Part shown: piece by piece, positions 17,459 through 24,432 of the stretch
Layout: each line of letters opens with the position of its first letter
Position numbering within the stretch: position 1 is the stretch's first letter
Assembly: GCA_000179315.1 (NCBI GenBank)
Contig: ADZZ01000680.1
Location: 1-41,382 of the forward strand
Origin: a delta proteobacterium NaphS2
GTDB taxonomy: Bacteria; Desulfobacterota; DSM-4660; Desulfatiglandales; Desulfatiglandaceae
DNA: 41,382 nucleotides
Direction of reading: 5' to 3'
Translations under genes and position numbers: made by a program
Notes under the pieces: model-generated
The model's database searches: none
Told to the model about the DNA's origin: nothing
The model's input: only the letters and a program-made list of their open reading frames with translations

Positions 17459-18229
17459 TCAGGTAAAAAGATCAAAATACCATAATGATATCTCACGACC
17501 AAAAAAAAGATATGCGAGCGCGCCCATTGATAGAAATGGGCCAAACGGGATCTGTGTACGGGCACCTCTTCCGCCTGACAGGATAAATGCGGAGCCGATG
17601 ACGGCGCCTGACAGAGAAGACATGAGAACGATCAGCGGAAGTGACATCCACCCCAACCACGCCCCGATCATGGCCAAAAGCTTTATATCGCCGCCGCCCA
17701 AACCCTCCCTTCCCGTAATGCGTTCATAAACGGCAGCCACAAGGTAGAGAGACCCACCCCCTGCCGCCAAACCAATGAGAGAATCGACCCAGGAAATACC
17801 CCCCGGAAAAAAAGATACCAGCCATCCCGCCAAAATGCCCGGCAGCGTCAGAACGTCGGGCAAAATTTTATGATCAAAATCGATGAAACCGAGGATCAGC
17901 AAGGTCCCGGAGAAAAGCATGAACAGGAGGTATTGAAGATGAAAGCCGAATTTAATAAAGAGCGCCAAACTCAGAAGTCCCATCAACATCTCGACCAGAG
18001 GATATCGCAGGGAGATGGAAGCACCGCAGCGTCTGCACCGCCCCCTCAGCACGAGGTAACTGATGACGGGAATGTTGTCATAAAACGGAATTCCAGCGCC
18101 GCAGTGGGGACATGAGGAGCCAGGATGGACGATTGACTTGTTCTGTGGGATACGGTAAATACACACATTTGCAAAACTGCCCAGACAAAGACCAAACAGA
18201 ACGGAAAAAAGGGATAAAACGAAATCCAT
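17459..18229 (-). CDS. pilD: Prepilin peptidase / leader methylase (PilD, A24 family)
   Basis: A 256-residue membrane aspartyl protease that cleaves and N-methylates type IV prepilins and type II secretion pseudopilins. Two CxxC pairs lie in the cytoplasmic zinc loop (C40/C43 and C65/C68). The catalytic aspartates lie in GFIDFDHKILPD (about 114-125) and GLGGGDIKLL (D181). There are about seven hydrophobic helices. The open frame extends to 18316. ATG 18229 (or the GTG two codons before it) is preferred because the protein then starts just before the first helix, at the usual family length. No pilin genes are nearby. The divergent YrdC-family gene starts 34 bp away. Confidence 0.9.
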   Translation of the reverse strand: MDFVLSLFSVLFGLCLGSFANVCIYRIPQNKSIVHPGSSCPHCGAGIPFYDNIPVISYLVLRGRCRRCGASISLRYPLVEMLMGLLSLALFIKFGFHLQYLLFMLFSGTLLILGFIDFDHKILPDVLTLPGILAGWLVSFFPGGISWVDSLIGLAAGGGSLYLVAAVYERITGREGLGGGDIKLLAMIGAWLGWMSLPLIVLMSSLSGAVIGSAFILSGGRGARTQIPFGPFLSMGALAYLFFGREISLWYFDLFT

Positions 18230-18263
18230 ACTCACAGGAAAGGCTCCAACTGAGGTTAAAAAA

Positions 18264-18893
18264 ATGCCGCCCAAAAAAAAATCAGGCCCCAAAAAGAAGG
18301 TGCTGTTTCTTTCCATTCACTCTGATAACCCCCAACAGAGACACATTGATCGGGTCAGTGAAATTCTGGAACAAGGGGGAGTGATCGCTTATCCAACGGA
18401 TACATTTTACGGAATTGGTTGCGACCTTTACAACAAGAAAGGAATACAACACATTTATCGGTTGAAAAACCGTCCGCTAAAAAAACCCTTCTCTTTTGTT
18501 TGCGACGGCCTAAATGAAATCAGCAAATATGCACTGGTTTCCAACTACGCCTACAAAACCATGAAACGCTTGCTGCCGGGCCCCTATACCTTCATTCTGG
18601 AGGGGACCCGTCTGGTTCCCAAAATTATGTTGACCAAGAGAAAAACAGTGGGCATCCGCGTTCCGAACAACAACATTACCCGTGCCATCGTCCGCACACT
18701 GGGCCGCCCCATCATCAGCACCAGCGCCGGCTTCGATGAACCCCGTGCCATAGAAGATGCCTACGGCGTCAACCTCGACGTGATTATCGATGGCGGTCTG
18801 CTTTACCCCAATCCCTCAAGTGTGGTAAGCCTGATCGACGATGAGCCGGAAATCATTCGGGAAGGCAAAGGAGATGTCAGTAGTTTCAGCTAG
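18264..18893 (+). CDS. YciO-type YrdC/Sua5 family protein
   Basis: A 209-residue YrdC-domain protein with a lysine-rich start (residues 1-12). It has GVIAYPTDTFYGIGCDL, the substrate-loop YRLKNRPLKKPFSF, GIRVPNNNITRAIV and ISTSAGFDEPRA. Where TsaC/Sua5 has S/T-SAN, this protein has TSAG, as in the YciO branch. YciO has little or no physiological t6A activity in E. coli, so this may not be redundant with the 2679-3326 protein. GAGG lies 8 nt before the ATG. The 3' end overlaps convergent sppA by 8 bp. Confidence 0.85.
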   Translation: MPPKKKSGPKKKVLFLSIHSDNPQQRHIDRVSEILEQGGVIAYPTDTFYGIGCDLYNKKGIQHIYRLKNRPLKKPFSFVCDGLNEISKYALVSNYAYKTMKRLLPGPYTFILEGTRLVPKIMLTKRKTVGIRVPNNNITRAIVRTLGRPIISTSAGFDEPRAIEDAYGVNLDVIIDGGLLYPNPSSVVSLIDDEPEIIREGKGDVSSFS

Positions 18894-19794
18894 AGGGGTT
18901 TAGGGATCCATCCCATCGGTACAAAACGTTGCCCTTTGCACCATCACCAAACGCCTTCATAAAATGCCTTGCGCTTGACTCTAGAAAAAGATCCAACAAT
19001 TCACTGCTGGTTTTTTTGGGATGAACCAGTTCCACCTCTCCCGTTATGCCAACGACTTTTTTGGTGATTTCAACGGCATCCTGGAAGTTTCCCATGAAAT
19101 CAACAAGGCCCAGTTGCTTGGCCCGAGCACCTGAAAAAATACGCCCGTCGGCAAATTTCTGAACTTCCTGAACGGAAAGATGCCTGCCTGAGGCCACTGC
19201 GGAAACAAACTGCCCCTGTAAATCCTCTATCAAGGCTTCGATGATTTCCCGGTCTCTTCGGGTTAGCTTCCGATCCGGTGAGCCCATATCTTTGAACTCA
19301 CCACTTTTGACGATCTCAAAATCGACACCGATTTTACTCAGTAATTTCTCCAGACGAACAAATTGAATAAAGACACCGATGCTGCCGGTAATGGTTCCCG
19401 GGTTGGACACGATTTTGGTTGCCGGTGCCGCCACGTAATAACCTCCGGAGGCAGCAACCGAACCCATGGACACAATAACCGGCTTTTGGCGGATCGTTTT
19501 CTGAACTTCCCGATAGATTTCCTGTGTTGCACCCACACCGCCACCGGGGGAGTTGATGCGCAAAATGATGGCTCTGATGTTCTCATCCCTGGCAAACTTT
19601 GCCAGTTGTGAGGAAATTTTCTTACCGGAAGATATTGTACCGTTGATGGCAACGACGCCGATTTTCTCCTTGAAGAGAGCGGTCGTTGATGGGCCGAAAA
19701 AGTGAAATGTCAGAAGCAGGATGCCACCCAGTAAAACGGCCATGATCAGAAGGATGCAAAAAACGATCAATAGTGGGCGGCTCTTTTTTGCCAT
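18886..19794 (-). CDS. sppA: Signal peptide peptidase SppA (S49)
   Basis: A 302-residue, single-domain SppA. One membrane anchor (about 7-31) leads into a ClpP-like protease. The catalytic Ser is in VAASGGYY (S116) and the general-base Lys in SGEFKDMGSP (K168); their 52-residue spacing matches Bacillus SppA. NSPGGG (81-86) is the oxyanion region. The enzyme degrades cleaved signal peptides in the membrane. It lies 27 bp after rpsA on the same strand, so co-transcription with cmk-rpsA is likely. Confidence 0.93.
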   Translation of the reverse strand: MAKKSRPLLIVFCILLIMAVLLGGILLLTFHFFGPSTTALFKEKIGVVAINGTISSGKKISSQLAKFARDENIRAIILRINSPGGGVGATQEIYREVQKTIRQKPVIVSMGSVAASGGYYVAAPATKIVSNPGTITGSIGVFIQFVRLEKLLSKIGVDFEIVKSGEFKDMGSPDRKLTRRDREIIEALIEDLQGQFVSAVASGRHLSVQEVQKFADGRIFSGARAKQLGLVDFMGNFQDAVEITKKVVGITGEVELVHPKKTSSELLDLFLESSARHFMKAFGDGAKGNVLYRWDGSLNPSS

Positions 19795-19821
19795 GATTGC
19801 AGGTTCTTTAACCGTTTAAAA

Positions 19822-21744
19822 TCAATCTTTTTTAGAAAATGATTTTCTTCTGCCGCTCTCATCCGCGGAGATTTCGCTCTCACGATTCTCTTGGGAATCA
19901 GGATTGTCCGGTACGGTCTGACGTCCCAGATTCATCATTTCTTCCCGTAGAAGATCACCCAGATTCGACGTGGCTTCTTTTCGGTTATTGACATAACTTT
20001 TGAAAATCTCCTTTTCACTGGTCTGTTCCAGTTTGCGGATAGAAAGGCCGATCTTCTTTTCACGCCTCGAAACATTGATAACTTTCGTCTGGATGACATC
20101 ATCTATCTGAAATCGAGACAAGGGGTTTCCGCGTTTGTCGCCCGAGATTTCGGATACGTGGACCAAGCCCTCTATTCCTTCTTCCAGTTCGATAAACAGT
20201 CCGAAATCGGTGATGTTGGTCACTGTCCCGGTAACCCGTGTTCCCGGTTTATATTTTGCAGGAATTTCATCCCAGGGATCGGGTGTCAACTGTTTTATCC
20301 CCAACGAAAAACGTTCATTTTCCTTGTCGATATTGAGTACCACCGCACGCACTTCCTGGCCCTTTTTATAGAGCTCCGAAGGGTGCTTGATCCGCTTGGT
20401 CCAACTCATGTCGGAAATATGAACGAGACCGTCGATGCCTTCATCAATACCGATAAAGGTTCCAAAATCCGTAATATTCTTGATTTTACCTTCAATGGTG
20501 GTACCTACCGGATACTTCTCTTCAATGACATCCCATGGGTTGGGTTCCACCTGTTTCATGCCCAGTGATATGCGTTTCCGCTGCACATCCATGTTGAGGA
20601 CAATGGCATCGACCGTATCCCCGACATTCAAAATCTGTGAGGGGTGACGAATTTTACGGGTCCATGACATTTCCGAGACATGGATCAATCCTTCCACGCC
20701 CTGTTCGACCTCTACAAAAGCCCCGTAATCCGTTAAACTGACGACACGCCCGGTGATTTTTTCGCCGATGGGGTAGTTTTCCGCAACCTGGCTCCACGGA
20801 TCCGGTGTCAGTTGTTTAATGCCCAGAGATACCCGCTCTCTTTCCCGATCGAAATTCAATACCTTAACTTGGATCTCGTCACCCACCCGATGCATTTCAG
20901 AAGGATGCCCTACACGGCCCCAGCTCATGTCGGTGATATGAACAAGGCCATCGAGACCGCCCAAGTCAATGAAAAGTCCATAATCCGTAATATTTTTGAC
21001 CACGCCTTTGAGAACCGCGTCTTCTTCGATAATCTTGAGGGTTTCCTCTTTCAAGGCGGCGCGTTCCGCTTCGAGGATGGCACGACGAGACAGTACGATA
21101 TTTCCCCGCCGCTTGTTATATTTGACAATTTTGAATTCATGTTCGGTTTCCACGAGACTGTCCATGTCCCGAACCGGTCGAAGATCCACTTGAGAGCCAG
21201 GAAGAAAGGCCTGGAGACCTATGTCTACGGAGAGTCCACCCTTGACTCTGGAAACGATTCTGCCTTTAACGGTACCGTTGGTTTCGTATATGTCCTTGAT
21301 CTGATCCCAGATCTTGATTTTGGCCGCTTTTTCTTTGGAAAGCCGAATAACGCCTTCCTCATCCTCCCTTCGCTCCAGCAGGACTTCAACTTTGTCGCCC
21401 ACTTTGGCAAAAACTTGACCTTCTTCATCCGTGAATTCCTGGATGGGAATCTGCCCTTCCGATTTATAGCCGATATCGACGAGAACATACTCTTTATCGA
21501 CCTGGACGATCTCTCCGGGAACCACTTCTCCTTCCTGAATGCTTTTCAGACTTTCTTCATACATCTTCATGAAGTTGTCCGCATCCATGTCTTCGCCCGT
21601 ATCATCTCCAAGCATCATCATGCCCTGTGTATCATCCGAGCGCTGTTCGTCCTGGTGGTCAATTGGATCCCCGTTTTGACATACCGATTCATCCTGTGAA
21701 TTATCTGTTTCGTCTTGAGTTAAGAAGTCAGTTGTCTTTTCCAT
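19822..21744 (-). CDS. rpsA: 30S ribosomal protein S1
   Basis: A 640-residue protein with six S1 (OB-fold RNA-binding) repeats, starting at about residues 57, 142, 228, 313, 400 and 487. The best conserved repeats have the pattern ITDxGxFIxL and GLVHISDMSW. S1 binds mRNA and unfolds it on the 30S subunit. An acidic, polar N-terminal extension (1-50) precedes repeat 1. ATG 21744 is the start: AGGGGG lies 11 nt upstream, and the extra 21 residues of the open frame to 21807 are not S1-like. cmk lies upstream on the same strand, as in many bacteria. Confidence 0.96.
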   Translation of the reverse strand: MEKTTDFLTQDETDNSQDESVCQNGDPIDHQDEQRSDDTQGMMMLGDDTGEDMDADNFMKMYEESLKSIQEGEVVPGEIVQVDKEYVLVDIGYKSEGQIPIQEFTDEEGQVFAKVGDKVEVLLERREDEEGVIRLSKEKAAKIKIWDQIKDIYETNGTVKGRIVSRVKGGLSVDIGLQAFLPGSQVDLRPVRDMDSLVETEHEFKIVKYNKRRGNIVLSRRAILEAERAALKEETLKIIEEDAVLKGVVKNITDYGLFIDLGGLDGLVHITDMSWGRVGHPSEMHRVGDEIQVKVLNFDRERERVSLGIKQLTPDPWSQVAENYPIGEKITGRVVSLTDYGAFVEVEQGVEGLIHVSEMSWTRKIRHPSQILNVGDTVDAIVLNMDVQRKRISLGMKQVEPNPWDVIEEKYPVGTTIEGKIKNITDFGTFIGIDEGIDGLVHISDMSWTKRIKHPSELYKKGQEVRAVVLNIDKENERFSLGIKQLTPDPWDEIPAKYKPGTRVTGTVTNITDFGLFIELEEGIEGLVHVSEISGDKRGNPLSRFQIDDVIQTKVINVSRREKKIGLSIRKLEQTSEKEIFKSYVNNRKEATSNLGDLLREEMMNLGRQTVPDNPDSQENRESEISADESGRRKSFSKKD

Positions 21745-21835
21745 TAAGCTGATAACCCCCTTGTATCTGCTTATTTCAGAGAATAACCTAAATAAATTAA
21801 CTATCAAACCTAAAACAGGATTTCAACTTATTTCC

Positions 21836-22510
21836 TCAACCAGCGGCGACATGGGCGATCAAACGTCTTAAAACCGCTTCGATTCCCATGCCTGTGGTGT
21901 CCAGAATAAGCGCATCGGGCGCAGCTTTTAATGGCGCCAACGAACGATTCTGATCTTGATAATCCCTTTTCTTGAGGCCCTCCATGACTTCTTTCTTCGT
22001 AACGGTTTTTCCGCGATCAAGCAGTTCCCTGTGCCTTCTTGAAGCTCTTTCCTCAAGGGAGGCCGTCAGCAGAATTTTACATCTTGCTTCGGGAAACACC
22101 ACGGTACCCATATCCCTGCCTTCGGCGACCAGGCCCTTGCCCACATGGCGCGCAATGCTTCGCTGAAGGGTACTCATGGCTTCCCGGACTTCTTTTACCG
22201 TTGATACAGTGGATGAGAGCATGTCCATTTCCGGATTCCGAATTTCTTCGGAAATATCCTCATTTCCCATCAAAAGTCGCGGCGGATCCTGATCCGTCAC
22301 AAAACGCAATCTTATGTTTTCACACAAATGTCTCAATGCCACGCGGTCATCAGGAAGAACGCCCTCTCTTTTGGCAGCAAGAGCGATAGCGCGATACATG
22401 GCGCCGGTATCGAGATAGGCATAGCCGATCCTGCGGGCGAGCAAGCGGCTGACGGTGCTTTTGCCTGAACCTGCAGGGCCATCAAGGGTAATCACATCCA
22501 CATGGCGCAT
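21836..22510 (-). CDS. cmk: Cytidylate kinase
   Basis: A 224-residue (d)CMP kinase. The P-loop LDGPAGSGKST, the YLDTGAMYRA segment and the AEGRDMGTVVFPEA motif (here M where many have I) are present. So is the CMP-specific insert with RSIARHVGKGLV. It supplies CDP for RNA, DNA and phospholipid CDP-precursors. I prefer ATG 22510 with AAGG about 8 nt upstream; a GTG start at 22525 would add five residues. It lies 91 bp upstream of rpsA. Confidence 0.95.
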   Translation of the reverse strand: MRHVDVITLDGPAGSGKSTVSRLLARRIGYAYLDTGAMYRAIALAAKREGVLPDDRVALRHLCENIRLRFVTDQDPPRLLMGNEDISEEIRNPEMDMLSSTVSTVKEVREAMSTLQRSIARHVGKGLVAEGRDMGTVVFPEARCKILLTASLEERASRRHRELLDRGKTVTKKEVMEGLKKRDYQDQNRSLAPLKAAPDALILDTTGMGIEAVLRRLIAHVAAG

Positions 22511-22938
22511 GAAATTGACCTTCACTTTCCTTCTTGATTCTTAGAAACGCAACAATCCCGCGAGAGGATTTCAAGCACGGTGCAATTTAAAAAACGCAGT
22601 TGATTTATGGACTTCTTTTGCTATATGATTGGAATCGAAATTTCTGGGTTTATATCGCAACAAAGTGAAAAAGTAAACGGGAAGCCACGGATCCTATTGT
22701 CTGCGAAATGAAAATTGCGGGATCAGGAATATTTTCAATCGATTTTTCCTTGACTTACCCTCATTGATCTTCTATTTTTCCTCTCGATTGCGACAACGGG
22801 ATTGTTGTTTTGCCATATTTTGATTTCAGACGATAATTTAGCGATCCCACAGTAATACCTAACCTCAATTCATCTTGTGATTTTTTTGATGAGTGGCCGA
22901 AAAAACGCTGTCTACTGTCTAAATGTAACCGGGGAGGA
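22511..22938. other. Intergenic region between cmk and the HU/IHF gene
   Basis: About 430 bp of AT-rich sequence with no convincing gene on either strand. It must hold the divergent promoters of cmk-rpsA-sppA and of the HU/IHF gene. Apart from one sigma-70-like match at 22750-22778, I see no strong repeat, hairpin terminator or riboswitch. Confidence 0.6.
22750..22778 (+). promoter_or_regulatory. Sigma-70-type promoter upstream of the HU/IHF gene
   Basis: TTGACT (22750-22755) and TATTTT (22773-22778) are separated by 17 bp. It would give a leader of about 155 nt before the HU/IHF start, longer than usual, so a nearer promoter could also exist. Confidence 0.35.
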
Positions 22939-22941
22939 ATG

Positions 22942-23220
22942 ATGAACAAGTCAGAATTGATTGAAGCCTTAGCCAAAGAAAAAGATTTGCCCCTACGAAA
23001 GGCTGAAGAAGTGGTAAACACGGTCTTTGGAGAGATGGAAAAGGCTCTCACAGATGAAGAGAGGGTCGAAATCCGTGGTCTGGGCAGTTTCAAAGTAAAA
23101 CATTATGACGGTTACAAGGGCCGAAACCCCAAAACAGGCGAAATCATTAATGTCGGCCGAAAGAAACTCCCTTTTTTCAAGGTCGGAAAGGAATTGAAAG
23201 AAAGAGTCGACATCATATAA
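22942..23220 (+). CDS. HU/IHF family nucleoid protein
   Basis: A 92-residue HU/IHF protein. It starts MNKSELIEALAKE, has the hallmark RGLGSFKVKHY segment and the DNA-minor-groove arm GRNPKTGEIINVG with the Pro that intercalates DNA, then KKLPFFKVGKELKERV. It bends and wraps DNA; IHF versus HU cannot be told from one subunit. GGAGG (22933-22937) favours the second of two tandem ATGs (22942). In E. coli ihfB follows rpsA; here the gene lies next to cmk-rpsA but is divergent. The stop codon lies inside a 20-bp tandem duplication, and an SRP RNA follows about 30 bp downstream. Confidence 0.93.
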   Translation: MNKSELIEALAKEKDLPLRKAEEVVNTVFGEMEKALTDEERVEIRGLGSFKVKHYDGYKGRNPKTGEIINVGRKKLPFFKVGKELKERVDII

Positions 23221-23221
23221 A
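23194..23221 (+). promoter_or_regulatory. Promoter-like site in the HU gene tail, upstream of the SRP RNA
   Basis: TTGAAA (23194-23199) and TATAAA (23216-23221) are separated by 16 bp. A second TATAAA (23236-23241), produced by the tandem duplication, would fit a start near 23248-23250 at the SRP RNA 5' end, but has no good -35 partner. Which box is used is not clear. Confidence 0.35.
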
Positions 23222-23245
23222 AAGCGTCGACATCATATAAAAAGC
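23206..23245. repeat. Perfect 20-bp tandem duplication
   Basis: GTCGACATCATATAAAAAGC occurs twice, head to tail, at 23206-23225 and 23226-23245, with no mismatch. The first copy encodes the last codons of the HU/IHF gene and its TAA stop. Each copy carries a TATAAA box. A perfect repeat implies a recent duplication or selection. Confidence 0.95.
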
Positions 23246-23249
23246 ATTG

Positions 23250-23547
23250 TCAGTTAAGGCCCTTGGTCGCGCTAGACGGGGAGTTAGCGGTGCCCCTTAA
23301 CCCGAAATCCGCTTATGCGGGGTTGAAAATCCTTCTGGAAATTCCTGGTTCGAACTGCATTTTCAACACCTTGGGGTTGATATGGACCTCACGTAACAGG
23401 CGCTTATAAACCCCGTCAGGTCCGGAAGGAAGCAGCGGTAAGTAAGAAAGTCTGTGTCGTCGAGTGAATCTATATGGTTTCTCCGGGTGGCGAAGGCATA
23501 TCGTTCAGGTTTCGAAAAAAGGTTGCGCGGCCAAGGACACTAACTTC
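23250..23547 (+). ncRNA. ffs: Signal recognition particle RNA, large (Alu-domain) type
   Basis: The universal SRP S-domain signature is present at 23415-23440: GTCAGGTCCGGAAGGAAGCA, a GGAA-tetraloop hairpin with the Ffh-binding internal loops. Unlike E. coli 4.5S RNA, the 5' part carries an Alu domain (GGGGAGTTAGCGGTGCCCC, 23279-23297, followed by AATCCGC). The ends pair: CCTTGGTCGCGC (23261-23272) with GCGCGGCCAAGG (23525-23536), plus GTTA (23253-23256) with TAAC (23541-23544). This makes an RNA of about 295 nt of the Bacillus/Thermus type. It guides Ffh to ribosomes and membranes; the Alu domain slows elongation. The ends are estimated from the closing helix. A protein-like frame from 23464 overlaps it but is not real there. 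Confidence 0.92.
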
Positions 23548-23556
23548 GGAAAGTCC

Positions 23557-24333
23557 ATGTCGAATCCCCTGTATTCGTCGAAATCGCAGCAGCATGCATC
23601 CCACATTCAATACCCCAACCTCTCCCAGCACCATCAACTGAGACACGCCACCTTCACCCGGCACGGTGGCGTCAGCCCTGCGCCCTACGATTCGCTCAAT
23701 GTCGGCGATGCCGTGGGGGATTCCGTTAAGAATGTGGCCGAAAACCTGATGATCATGAAGCGTAGCATGGATGTCCCTCGAATTCTTTCTACGCGGCAAA
23801 CCCATGGAACCGAAATCCTGATCGCCGGTGCAGACACGACTGAAACGGCTGCGGCCGCATGGCAGGCGGATGCCATGATAACAAACCGTGTCGATACGGG
23901 TCTGATGATCAAACAGGCCGATTGCCAGGCGGTGATTCTTTTTGACCCCCGGAAAAATGTCATTGCCAATGTTCATTGCGGCTGGCGAGGAAATGTCGGG
24001 AACATCCTGGGCCGGGTTGTCCGTACCATGACAGATCATTTCCACTGTAGATCAGGAGATCTTGTGGCGGCCATTGCGCCCTCTCTTGGCCCCTGTTGTG
24101 CCGAATTTGTAACCCATAAAGAAATTTTTCCTCCGGATTTTAATGAATTCAGGGTCTCGGAAAACCATTTCGACCTCTGGCGTCTGAGTTCGCATCAACT
24201 CGTTATGGAAGGGGTCGATCAGAGGAATATTACCGTTTCAGAAATCTGCACCCGTTGTCATATGGATCGCTTTTTTTCCTACCGGGGAGAAGGCGTAACC
24301 GGACGATTCGGAACATTTGTCATGCTCAAATAA
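23557..24333 (+). CDS. pgeF: Purine nucleoside phosphorylase / laccase-domain protein (PgeF/YfiH family)
   Basis: A 258-residue YfiH-family protein. It has RHATFTRHGGVSPAPYDSLNVG near the N-terminus, and a copper/zinc site built from RQTHG (His), NVHCGWRGN (Cys-His) and IAPSLGPCCAEF. E. coli and human members (YfiH, LACC1) act as purine nucleoside phosphorylases/deaminases; YfiH is also linked to removal of mis-incorporated serine from peptidoglycan precursors. ATG 23557 lies just past the SRP RNA; the open frame upstream to 23464 is inside that RNA. pyrG follows after 99 bp. Confidence 0.9.
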   Translation: MSNPLYSSKSQQHASHIQYPNLSQHHQLRHATFTRHGGVSPAPYDSLNVGDAVGDSVKNVAENLMIMKRSMDVPRILSTRQTHGTEILIAGADTTETAAAAWQADAMITNRVDTGLMIKQADCQAVILFDPRKNVIANVHCGWRGNVGNILGRVVRTMTDHFHCRSGDLVAAIAPSLGPCCAEFVTHKEIFPPDFNEFRVSENHFDLWRLSSHQLVMEGVDQRNITVSEICTRCHMDRFFSYRGEGVTGRFGTFVMLK

Positions 24334-24432
24334 TCAACTGGCTTTTGTGACCTCATTGGTTTAAAATCCGCGAGATTAAGACACCAAACATGTACCGGAA
24401 CAGGTCTATAAAAAGAAAGGAATACATCGGAA

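Noticed and set aside
20812-21699. Plus-strand open frame (295 codons) opposite rpsA
   Set aside because: It is antisense to S1 repeats; its own repeats only mirror those of rpsA.
23464-23556. N-terminal extension of the pgeF reading frame
   Set aside because: It lies inside the 3' part of the SRP RNA and has no YfiH-family similarity. ATG 23557 just after the RNA fits the family start.
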